Below, piece after piece: positions 1 to 5,503 of a stretch of DNA of 5,593 nucleotides. Position numbers and translations under genes: made by a program. The stretch's first letter is position 1. Every line of letters begins with the position of its first letter. Origin of the DNA: Oscillospiraceae bacterium (GTDB taxonomy: Bacteria; Bacillota; Clostridia; Oscillospirales; Ruminococcaceae); contig CAAGDT010000149.1 of assembly GCA_900768675.1 (NCBI GenBank), forward strand, positions 1-5,593, written 5' to 3'. Below the pieces are notes generated by a model. That model searched no databases. It was not told the origin of the DNA and was given only the letters and a program-made list of their open reading frames with translations.

Positions 1-73
1 CTGTTCAACTTCGCCGACTCCACTGTTCATTCCTGCCGACTCCACTGTTCAATCTCAGCGGCCGAGGTGTTCA
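1..73. repeat. 22-bp-period TGTTCA repeats, probable end of an IS21-type insertion sequence
   Basis: The 17-bp unit GCCGACTCCACTGTTCA occurs exactly at 13-29 and 35-51. The same register continues as CTGTTCA at 1-7 and GTGTTCA at 67-73, so TGTTCA recurs four times at a strict 22-bp period. No reading frame typical of a protein repeat explains it. Multiple short repeats at a terminus are known for IS21-family elements, where they are thought to bind the IstA transposase, and those elements end in CA. The boundary is therefore placed at or a little after 73. The body of the element would lie to the left, outside the window, so no transposase is visible. A generic tandem repeat or another IS family is possible. 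The repeat itself is certain; the IS assignment is inference. Confidence 0.55.
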
Positions 74-112
74 TTTTGGGGCGATATATTCAGTGAGAGC
101 TTTAATTGGAGT

Positions 113-400
113 ATGGTTCCTTTGACTCAAACAAAAGGCTTTTTTGTTAATGAACTAAAAAAGGAACTTGGGTGTGATAATTCTATTTTTCAGAACAAAG
201 TGTATGCAGTTGCAAAATGTGAATCAAATGATGATGTTCTATACTTGATAGTTGACGATAGTGTTGAAGGTTTATGGAGAATCTATCATTTAACGTATTC
301 GTATGATACTATTGATAATTTTCCACACTATGAAGAATTTGCAAGCAGACAGGAAGTTGGGGTTTACATTGAAAAGAAATATATTGATGAATATTTATAA
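113..400 (+). CDS. Small hypothetical protein, probably 5'-truncated remnant
   Basis: This frame encodes 95 residues of a soluble, acidic protein that I do not recognise. It has no signal peptide and no membrane segment. Visible features are TKGFFVNELKKELG near the start, the patch AKCESNDDVLYLIVDD in the middle, and WRIYHLTYS followed by an aromatic and acidic C-terminus ending in IDEYL. The mix suggests a compact alpha/beta fold, and small proteins of this look are sometimes found as orphan or immunity-type genes, but that is only an impression. The start is doubtful: GGAG at 108-111 lies 1 nt from the ATG, too close to serve it. The frame is also open upstream to the window edge, through the repeat, reading FSESFNWS just before M1. 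The stretch is about one third G+C, against nearly half in ackA, which suggests foreign origin. The likeliest reading is a gene that lost its 5' end to the insertion sequence on its left. Confidence 0.5.
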   Translation: MVPLTQTKGFFVNELKKELGCDNSIFQNKVYAVAKCESNDDVLYLIVDDSVEGLWRIYHLTYSYDTIDNFPHYEEFASRQEVGVYIEKKYIDEYL

Positions 401-433
401 ACAAATTCCCATTTATCAACTAGATAATAATAA

Positions 434-465
434 AATCCGGAGAAGAAATTAATCTTCTCCGGATT
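434..465. terminator. Intrinsic terminator of ackA, probably bidirectional
   Basis: A perfect 13-bp inverted repeat (AATCCGGAGAAGA at 434-446, TCTTCTCCGGATT at 453-465) encloses a 6-nt loop. Read leftward, the stem is followed by TTTATTATTAT, a good U-rich tail, and it lies 22 bp beyond the ackA stop codon. Read rightward, the tail CTTCTTTATTCT is also U-rich, so the same hairpin could end transcription from the small gene that stops at 400. Confidence 0.88.
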
Positions 466-487
466 ACTTCTTTATTCTGATAAGCTA

Positions 488-1687
488 TCAAAGATTGCAG
501 AGCGCCTTTGTATCTCTTGCAATAAGAAGCTCCTCGTTGGTAGGAATTACCCATACCTCAACCTTGCTGTCGGGAGTGGAAATCTTCTGAAGCTTGCCGT
601 GGATACCCTCGTTAAGCTTTTCGTCAATCTTGATTCCGAAGAATTCCATATCACGGCAAACGTCACGGCGAACTGTGTCTGCGTTTTCGCCGATACCGCC
701 TGTAAAGATAACAACGTCAAGTCCGTTCATAGCAGCAGCATAAGCGCCTATGTACTTCTTGATACCGTAGCGGAGCATTTCTCCTGCAAGAATAGCTCTC
801 TTGTTGCCTTCAGCAGCAGCAGCCTCAACATCTCTGTTGTCGCTGGAAACTCCGGAAATTCCGAGGAAACCTGACTTCTTGTTAAGATAATCGCTCATTT
901 CGGAAGCTGTAAGACCAAGCTTAGCCTGTACAAATTCAACAGCGGAGGGGTCAACGGAGCCGGAGCGGGTGCCCATAAGAATACCGTCAAGGGGAGTAAA
1001 GCCCATAGAGGTATCAACCGACTTGCCGCCATCAACTGCTGTAATTGAGGAGCCGTTTCCTAAGTGGCAGGAAACAATTTTGAGGTCCTTTAAGTCCTTG
1101 CCTGTTTCCTTAGCGTACTTTAAGGTAACAAAGCGGTGGGAAGTGCCGTGGAAGCCGTACTTTCTTACGGAATACTTTTCGTAAACCTCGTAGGGCATAC
1201 CGAACATATACGCCTTTTCGGGCATTGTCTGGTGGAAAGCGGTGTCGAAGATAACCGCCTGGGGAACGCTTGCGGGAACTACCTTCTTGCAGGCACGAAG
1301 TGCAAGTGCGTGGCCGTGGTTATGTACGGGAGCAAGCTCTCTCAGCTCGTCGATTTTGTCGATAACCTCGTCTGTAACAAGAACGGAGGTGGGGAAAACC
1401 TCTGCGCCCTGGACGATTCTGTGGCCGACTGCTGCGATTTCGCTCATGTCCTTGATAACAGCTGCGTCGCCTGTTGTAAGAACCTCAACAACCTTTTCAA
1501 AAGCCTCGGTATGTGTGGGGAATTCGCAGTCCGCCTCGTATACTCTGCCGTCAAAGGTGGTGTGCTTGATATGTCCGCCGATGCCGATTCTCTCGCAATT
1601 GCCCTTAGCAATTACCTTTTCGTCTGTCATCTCGATAAGCTGATACTTAAGAGATGAGCTGCCTGCATTGATAACAAGAATGTTCAT
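488..1687 (-). CDS. ackA: Acetate kinase
   Basis: This cytoplasmic enzyme interconverts acetyl phosphate + ADP and acetate + ATP, the substrate-level phosphorylation step of acetate fermentation. The 399 residues match the usual ~400. Family signatures appear in order: NAGSSSLKY (7-15), GHRIVQGAE (88-96), DTAFHQTMP (148-156), YGFHGTSHR (177-185), CHLGNGSS (207-214), GTRSGSVDP (239-247), FTGGIGENA (328-336) and NEELLIARDT (384-393). Residues at the positions known to be catalytic or binding in Methanosarcina AckA are present: N7, R90, D148, H180, N211, R241 and E385. The usual Asp in GTRSGD is Ser here, probably a tolerated variant. The ATG is supported by GAAAGGA at 1698-1704 on the complement, 10 nt upstream. 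The common partner pta is not adjacent; the gene appears to be monocistronic, with its own promoter and a terminator on each side. Confidence 0.98.
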   Translation of the reverse strand: MNILVINAGSSSLKYQLIEMTDEKVIAKGNCERIGIGGHIKHTTFDGRVYEADCEFPTHTEAFEKVVEVLTTGDAAVIKDMSEIAAVGHRIVQGAEVFPTSVLVTDEVIDKIDELRELAPVHNHGHALALRACKKVVPASVPQAVIFDTAFHQTMPEKAYMFGMPYEVYEKYSVRKYGFHGTSHRFVTLKYAKETGKDLKDLKIVSCHLGNGSSITAVDGGKSVDTSMGFTPLDGILMGTRSGSVDPSAVEFVQAKLGLTASEMSDYLNKKSGFLGISGVSSDNRDVEAAAAEGNKRAILAGEMLRYGIKKYIGAYAAAMNGLDVVIFTGGIGENADTVRRDVCRDMEFFGIKIDEKLNEGIHGKLQKISTPDSKVEVWVIPTNEELLIARDTKALCNL

Positions 1688-1726
1688 ATCTGAAATGTCC
1701 TTTCAAAAAAATAACTTAACATTTAA

Positions 1727-1755
1727 ATTTTATACCAAAACGGCAAAAAAATCAA
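1727..1755 (-). promoter_or_regulatory. Sigma-A promoter of ackA
   Basis: On the complement, TTGATT (1755-1750) and TAAAAT (1732-1727) are separated by 17 bp. An overlapping reading is an extended -10, TGG followed by TATAAA, at 1737-1729. A run of seven T residues begins in the -35 hexamer and continues into the spacer. Transcription would start near 1720, giving a leader of about 33 nt before the ackA ATG. The assignment rests on sequence alone. Confidence 0.6.
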
Positions 1756-1802
1756 GTCTTTTGTGAAAATTTCTTGAATATTATGTAATTTTGTCGTTTA
1801 TT

Positions 1803-1837
1803 AAGCCCGGGAAGAACTCAAAAATCTTCCCGGGCTT
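1803..1837 (-). terminator. Probable terminator of the yeiH-like gene
   Basis: A perfect 13-bp inverted repeat, AAGCCCGGGAAGA (1803-1815) and TCTTCCCGGGCTT (1825-1837), has a 9-nt loop and starts 10 bp past the stop codon of the leftward yeiH-like gene. The stem is strong and GC-rich, but only two or three U residues follow it in the leftward transcript, so it is not a textbook terminator. It may also act as a 3'-end stabiliser. It separates yeiH from the ackA promoter. Confidence 0.68.
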
Positions 1838-1847
1838 GCTTCTGCCC

Positions 1848-2879
1848 CTAAACCATACCCATAAAATACTCAACCGCAATCGCTACAATAACCACAAGGG
1901 CGGAAATGATAAACCCGTGAATCATAGGCGCAATTCCCGATTTTCTCATATCCCTGAAGCTTGTGTTAAGCCCTATCGCCGCAAGAGCGGTAATCATAAG
2001 GAACTTGCTTATTTCCTTCATTCCCGAAGAAACCGCCGCAGGTATCACGCCGAAGCTGTTAATTAAGGTAAGGGCTAAAAAGCCCAGAATGAAAAAGGGA
2101 AATATCTTTGAAAAGCTTATTTTTGCAGCAGCCGCTTCCCCGCTTTCTCCTGTTTCCTTTCGTTTGATATGGGCGTTTATAAGTGCAAAAACAATTACCG
2201 TGGGGATAATCGAAAGAGTACGGGTAAGCTTTACCATTGTGGCGAAATCACCTGCCGCTTCCGAATAGGCGTAGCCCGCCGCAACCACGCTGGAGGTGTC
2301 GTTTACCGCAGTACCTGCCCACAGACCGTAAGCCATATCCGAAAGTCCCAGCGCCTGCCCCATAATCGGGAAAAGTATTATCATCGCCATATCAAACAGG
2401 AAGGTTGCTGACATTGCGTAGGCAATATCGCTGTCGTCGGCGTCTATTACCGGGGCAATAGCGGCAATCGCCGAGCCGCCGCAGATACCCGTGCCCGCAG
2501 AGATAAGATTAGACAGCTTCCAGTTGATTTTAAGCCACCTACCCACGAAATGACCTATACCGAAGCAGGTCAGCAGAGTAAAAAGCATAACGTAAAGGGA
2601 AAGCTTGCCCACTTCAAGGACAATGCCGATATTAAGGCTTGCACCAAGAAGAATTATTGCGAATTTCAGTATTTTTTTCGATGTAAAGCCAAGCCCCGAG
2701 GCAAATATACCCGCAGGCGTCCAGAAATAGTTTATAATCATTCCGATAAACAGCGCAATAACCGATGCGCCGATAAGGTGAACAGGCAGAAGGCTTTCCA
2801 GAAATCTTGCCGCAAGGGCAATTACCAGCGCTAAAGCAAACCCCGGGAAAACCATTCCCACTTTTTTCAATTTTTCCAT
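1848..2879 (-). CDS. YeiH/UPF0324-family membrane protein (putative sulfate exporter family)
   Basis: A 343-residue polytopic inner-membrane protein with about ten hydrophobic segments, roughly at 9-27, 34-52, 71-92, 95-112, 124-146, 152-172, 182-202, 220-236, 258-276, 291-306 and 318-338; some of these may be re-entrant. The hallmark stretches of the YeiH family (Pfam Cons_hypoth698) are present: GTGICGGSAIAAIAPVI at 129-145, GTAVNDTSSVVAAGYAYS at 189-206, and KLTRTLSIIPTVI around 217-229. The length is normal for the family. A charged, Ala/Lys/Glu-rich loop at 239-255 is probably cytoplasmic. Databases often label such proteins putative sulfate exporters, but the substrate is not generally established and nothing here identifies it. 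The ATG at 2879 has AAAGGAG (complement of 2889-2895) 9 nt upstream. The gene is divergent from nrdD; no LysR-type regulator, a frequent neighbour in other genomes, is seen. Confidence 0.93.
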   Translation of the reverse strand: MEKLKKVGMVFPGFALALVIALAARFLESLLPVHLIGASVIALFIGMIINYFWTPAGIFASGLGFTSKKILKFAIILLGASLNIGIVLEVGKLSLYVMLFTLLTCFGIGHFVGRWLKINWKLSNLISAGTGICGGSAIAAIAPVIDADDSDIAYAMSATFLFDMAMIILFPIMGQALGLSDMAYGLWAGTAVNDTSSVVAAGYAYSEAAGDFATMVKLTRTLSIIPTVIVFALINAHIKRKETGESGEAAAAKISFSKIFPFFILGFLALTLINSFGVIPAAVSSGMKEISKFLMITALAAIGLNTSFRDMRKSGIAPMIHGFIISALVVIVAIAVEYFMGMV

Positions 2880-2889
2880 AGTTTCGTGC

Positions 2890-2926
2890 TCCTTTCCTGT
2901 TCATATCTTAACACAGCAGGAAAGGA
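2890..2926 (-). promoter_or_regulatory. Hairpin that would sequester the yeiH ribosome binding site
   Basis: TCCTTTCCTG (2890-2899) and CAGGAAAGGA (2917-2926) form a perfect 10-bp inverted repeat with a 17-nt loop. In the leftward transcript, the 3' arm contains AAAGGA, six of the seven bases of the AAAGGAG Shine-Dalgarno sequence for the ATG at 2879. A leader starting at or before 2926 could therefore fold so that the ribosome binding site is double-stranded. Whether a ligand, protein or RNA opens it is unknown. The repeat could alternatively be a DNA operator. Confidence 0.5.
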
Positions 2927-2970
2927 ATATGCGGAAAAGGATGTGTAAGTCGGATTTTTCTGCAATATAT

Positions 2971-2976
2971 ATTATA
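2971..2976 (-). promoter_or_regulatory. Candidate -10 element for the yeiH-like gene
   Basis: The complement reads TATAAT, exactly consensus, followed by further AT-rich sequence. Transcription would begin near 2964, giving a leader of about 85 nt that includes the whole hairpin at 2890-2926. No convincing -35 is present at 16-18 bp (for example TATAAG at 17 bp), so either an activator is needed or the match is chance in AT-rich DNA. Confidence 0.3.
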
Positions 2977-3019
2977 ATGGTATAAAAAACAGGCTTATAT
3001 TTTCTGTTCAGCTTTTTCA

Positions 3020-3198
3020 CAATATGAACAATTATAATCCAACTATTTTTCTCTTTTCTTAAAGAATTTTTTCGGACAGGCAGAACTGCCCTAAAACCCT
3101 ATAAACAATAGTAAAAACCGCGTTTTCATACAGCCTGAATTTATGAACAAGCGATGTTCCCGTAAAAAAATATTATGAAATAGCTATTGTTCATATTG
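3020..3198. repeat. Exact 13-bp inverted repeat with arms 166 bp apart
   Basis: CAATATGAACAAT at 3020-3032 and its exact reverse complement ATTGTTCATATTG at 3186-3198 face each other, centre to centre 166 bp. The right arm overlaps the first three bases of the nrdD -35 hexamer. The core TGTTCATAT also occurs at 2898-2906. The arms are too far apart for a simple terminator, and their placement suggests paired operators for an unidentified regulator. Confidence 0.55.
3145..3159. repeat. GAACA-N5-TGTTC inverted repeat
   Basis: GAACA (3145-3149) and TGTTC (3155-3159) form a perfect short dyad about 37 bp upstream of the nrdD -35. It uses the same TGTTC half-site as the surrounding repeats, so it may be another binding site for the same factor. 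The 5-bp gap does not match the Firmicute LexA box. Confidence 0.4.
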
Positions 3199-3224
3199 AC
3201 ACAAAATACCATATATGCTATAAT
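3196..3224 (+). promoter_or_regulatory. Consensus sigma-A promoter of nrdD
   Basis: TTGACA (3196-3201) and TATAAT (3219-3224) are both perfect hexamers separated by exactly 17 bp, the optimal spacing. Transcription is predicted to start near 3231, giving a leader of about 66 nt. A promoter this close to consensus would be strong unless repressed, which fits the operator-like sites lying over and beside it. Confidence 0.9.
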
Positions 3225-3253
3225 AACATCACGTCAGCCACAACATATAGTTG
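3206..3253 (+). promoter_or_regulatory. Pair of NrdR-box-like operators
   Basis: The published NrdR box is a 16-bp partial palindrome, acaCwAtATaTwGtgt, usually found as two copies an integral number of helical turns apart. The site at 3238-3253 matches 12 of 16 positions, including 9 of 10 in the core (CAACATATAG). The site at 3206-3221 matches 11 of 16 and lacks the conserved G. Their starts are 32 bp apart, about three turns. The first lies in the promoter spacer and overlaps the -10; the second lies just past the predicted start, ideal for repression. NrdR represses ribonucleotide reductase genes when dATP is plentiful. The left box could instead be set 7 bp further left with an equal score, so its exact position is uncertain. 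Confidence 0.55.
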
Positions 3254-3296
3254 CTACGATATAATCCATTACATAATAAAGCGGAGGAAATGCATA

Positions 3297-5456
3297 ATGA
3301 AAATACTGAAAAGAAACGGTTCCGAGGTAGATTTTGACATAACAAAGATAATTACGGCTATCACAAAGGCAAACAACGCTGTTGATGAAAACAACCGTAT
3401 GACTAATATGCAGATACGCAGAATTGCGGAAACCGTTGTTCTTTCCTGCGAGGAGCTGGGCAGATTTCCAAGCGTTGAAGAGGTTCAGGATATGGTTGAG
3501 CACCAGATTATGGCTCACGGCGCTTTTGAGGTTGCTAAGGCTTACATTACCTACCGCTATACCCGTGCCCTTGTAAGACAGTCCAACACCACCGACGACA
3601 AAATTTTAAGCCTTATCGAATGCAACAACGAGGAGGCAAAGCAGGAAAACTCCAACAAGAACCCTGTTGTAAACTCAACCCAGCGTGACTATATGGCGGG
3701 AGAGGTTTCAAGAGATATCTCCTCAAGACTCCTGCTCCCAAAGGATATAGTAGACGCTCACAACGAGGGCATTATACATTTTCACGATACCGACTACTAT
3801 GCACAGCACATGCATAACTGCGACCTTGTAAACCTTGAGGATATGCTCAACAACGGCACCGTTATCACCGGCACACTTATTGAGCGTCCCCACAGCTTCT
3901 CCACCGCCTGCAATATTGCAACCCAGATTATTGCTCAGGTTGCCTCCAACCAGTACGGCGGTCAGTCAATTTCCCTTGCCCACCTTGCTCCCTTCGTTCA
4001 GGTAAGCCGTGAGAAAATCCGCCGTGACATTCTTAAAGAGGCGGAGGAAATCGGTGCCGACTATACTCCCAAGCAGATTGAGGAGCTTACAGAAAAGCGG
4101 CTCAGAAACGAGATAAACCGCGGCGTTCAGACTATCCAGTATCAGGTTGTTACCCTTCTTACCACAAACGGACAGGCTCCCTTTGTAACGGTGTTCATGT
4201 ACCTGAACGAGGCTAAGAATGAACAGGAAAAGAAGGACCTTGCGCTTATCATAGAAGAAGTCCTACAGCAGCGCTATCAGGGCGTTAAGAACGAGCAGGG
4301 CGTATGGGTAACTCCCGCCTTCCCGAAGCTTATCTATGTTCTCGAGGAGGACAATATTCACGAGGATTCGGAGTACTACTACCTCACCAAGCTTGCAGCA
4401 AAATGCACCTCAAAGAGGCTCGTCCCCGACTATATCTCCGAGAAGAAGATGAAGGAGCTTAAGGAGGGCAACTGCTTCCCCGTAATGGGCTGCAGAAGTG
4501 CGCTGTCCCCCTGGAAGGACGAAAACGGAAACTACAAGTTCTACGGAAGATTCAATCAGGGCGTTGTTACCCTTAATCTTGTGGATATCGCCCTTTCCTC
4601 CGGCGGAGATATTGAGAAGTTCTGGAAGATTTTCGACGAAAGACTTGACCTTTGCTACCGTGCTCTTATGTGCCGCCACGAAAGACTGAAAGGTACTCTT
4701 TCCGACGCTGCGCCTATTTTGTGGCAGTACGGCGCTTGTGCAAGACTGAAAAAGGGCGAGCCTATTGATAAGCTGCTGGTTGGCGGATATTCTACTATTT
4801 CCCTTGGCTATGCGGGACTTTACGAGTGTGTAAAGTATATGACCGGCAAGTCCCACACCGACCCCACAGCTACTCCCTTTGCACTTGAAATTATGCAGTA
4901 TATGAACGACGCCTGCGAGCGCTGGAAGGCTAAGACGAGCATAGGCTTCGGCATTTACGGCACTCCCCTTGAATCCACAACCTACAAGTTTGCAAAATGC
5001 TTACAGCGCCGTTTCGGCATAATCGAGGGCGTTACCGACAAGGGCTACATCACAAACAGCTACCATGTTCACGTTACCGAGGAAATAAACGCCTTTGACA
5101 AGCTCAAATTCGAGTCCCAGTTCCAGGCGCTTTCCAGCGGCGGAGCAATCAGCTACGTTGAAGTTCCCAATATGCAGCATAACCTTGAGGCAGTTTTACA
5201 GGTTATCAAGTTCATATACGACAATATTATGTACGCTGAGCTTAACACCAAGAGCGACTACTGTCAGAAATGCGGCTGGGACGGAGAAATCGAGATACAG
5301 GACGTTGAGGGCAAGCTTGTCTGGACCTGCCCCAAATGCGGAAACAGGGACCAGGATACCATGAACGTAGCAAGACGTACCTGCGGCTACATAGGCACTC
5401 AGTTCTGGAATCAGGGACGTACTCAGGAAATCAAGGAGAGAGTGCTTCATCTTTAA
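3297..5456 (+). CDS. nrdD: Anaerobic (class III) ribonucleoside-triphosphate reductase
   Basis: This oxygen-sensitive cytoplasmic glycyl-radical enzyme reduces ribonucleoside triphosphates to dNTPs, the anaerobic source of DNA precursors. At 719 residues it is full length. An N-terminal ATP-cone, the allosteric nucleotide site, spans about 3-92 and starts KILKRNGSEVDFD. The catalytic barrel carries C175 (HNCDL) and C399 (MGCRS), matching C79 and the thiyl-radical C290 of phage T4 NrdD. N420, 21 residues after C399, corresponds to T4 N311 and is associated with formate as reductant. C656, C659, C678 and C681 form the C-terminal zinc site. G697 in RRTCGYIG is the glycyl radical. The ATG has GGAGG at 3283-3287, 9 nt upstream. 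The activase NrdG, a radical-SAM enzyme often encoded next door, does not begin in the following 137 bp. The leader carries NrdR-like operators. Confidence 0.98.
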   Translation: MKILKRNGSEVDFDITKIITAITKANNAVDENNRMTNMQIRRIAETVVLSCEELGRFPSVEEVQDMVEHQIMAHGAFEVAKAYITYRYTRALVRQSNTTDDKILSLIECNNEEAKQENSNKNPVVNSTQRDYMAGEVSRDISSRLLLPKDIVDAHNEGIIHFHDTDYYAQHMHNCDLVNLEDMLNNGTVITGTLIERPHSFSTACNIATQIIAQVASNQYGGQSISLAHLAPFVQVSREKIRRDILKEAEEIGADYTPKQIEELTEKRLRNEINRGVQTIQYQVVTLLTTNGQAPFVTVFMYLNEAKNEQEKKDLALIIEEVLQQRYQGVKNEQGVWVTPAFPKLIYVLEEDNIHEDSEYYYLTKLAAKCTSKRLVPDYISEKKMKELKEGNCFPVMGCRSALSPWKDENGNYKFYGRFNQGVVTLNLVDIALSSGGDIEKFWKIFDERLDLCYRALMCRHERLKGTLSDAAPILWQYGACARLKKGEPIDKLLVGGYSTISLGYAGLYECVKYMTGKSHTDPTATPFALEIMQYMNDACERWKAKTSIGFGIYGTPLESTTYKFAKCLQRRFGIIEGVTDKGYITNSYHVHVTEEINAFDKLKFESQFQALSSGGAISYVEVPNMQHNLEAVLQVIKFIYDNIMYAELNTKSDYCQKCGWDGEIEIQDVEGKLVWTCPKCGNRDQDTMNVARRTCGYIGTQFWNQGRTQEIKERVLHL

Positions 5457-5503
5457 TCGTACATAAAATCAAGGGCAATACCGCATAATTATTGTCGTGC
5501 GAC

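Larger units (their letters stand above)
2880..3296. other. 417-bp divergent intergenic region between the yeiH-like gene and nrdD
   Basis: I see no convincing coding frame here. The region is AT-rich. From left to right it holds the yeiH ribosome binding site inside a hairpin (2890-2926), a candidate leftward -10 (2971-2976), paired TGTTC/GAACA half-sites (3005-3030 and 3145-3159), and the nrdD promoter with NrdR-like sites (3196-3253). The stretch 3033-3140 shows only a 4-bp-stem hairpin (GGCA/TGCC, 3079-3090) and nothing else I can name. The size exceeds what two simple promoters need, which fits multi-site regulation. A small RNA cannot be excluded by eye. Confidence 0.8.

Noticed and set aside
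1..73. CRISPR array or protein-coding tandem repeat
   Set aside because: The period is only 22 bp, with 17-bp repeats and 5-bp gaps, far too short for repeat-spacer units. The last unit is degenerate, as at transposon ends.
1136..1657. 173-residue plus-strand frame (and a 133-residue one at 1242-1643) opposite ackA
   Set aside because: Both lie wholly antisense to a complete, motif-rich acetate kinase. Their Ser/Ala/Val/Cys-rich composition is what the reverse of its codons gives, and I saw no sensible ribosome binding site or known motif.
2632..2904. 90-residue minus-strand frame overlapping the 5' end of the yeiH-like gene
   Set aside because: It overlaps the real frame, which has the family motifs and the AAAGGAG-spaced ATG. 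This one begins within the leader hairpin and shows no family resemblance.
3145..3159. LexA (SOS) box
   Set aside because: The Firmicute LexA site is GAAC-N4-GTTC; here the equivalent gap is 7 bp, so the SOS assignment does not fit.
3260..3265. Second TATAAT downstream of the nrdD promoter
   Set aside because: No -35 is present at 16-18 bp (GCCACA at 17 bp), and it lies in the leader of the much better promoter at 3196-3224.
3290..3292. Alternative ATG upstream of nrdD
   Set aside because: It is out of frame with NrdD and only 2 nt from GGAGG; the ATG at 3297 has proper spacing and opens the ATP-cone.
3234..3518. 94-residue minus-strand frame across the nrdD start
   Set aside because: It is antisense to the conserved ATP-cone and to the NrdR-like operator; it has no supporting signal.
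4410..4856. 148-residue minus-strand frame opposite nrdD
   Set aside because: It is antisense to the conserved NrdD core containing C399 and N420; a shadow frame caused by codon bias.
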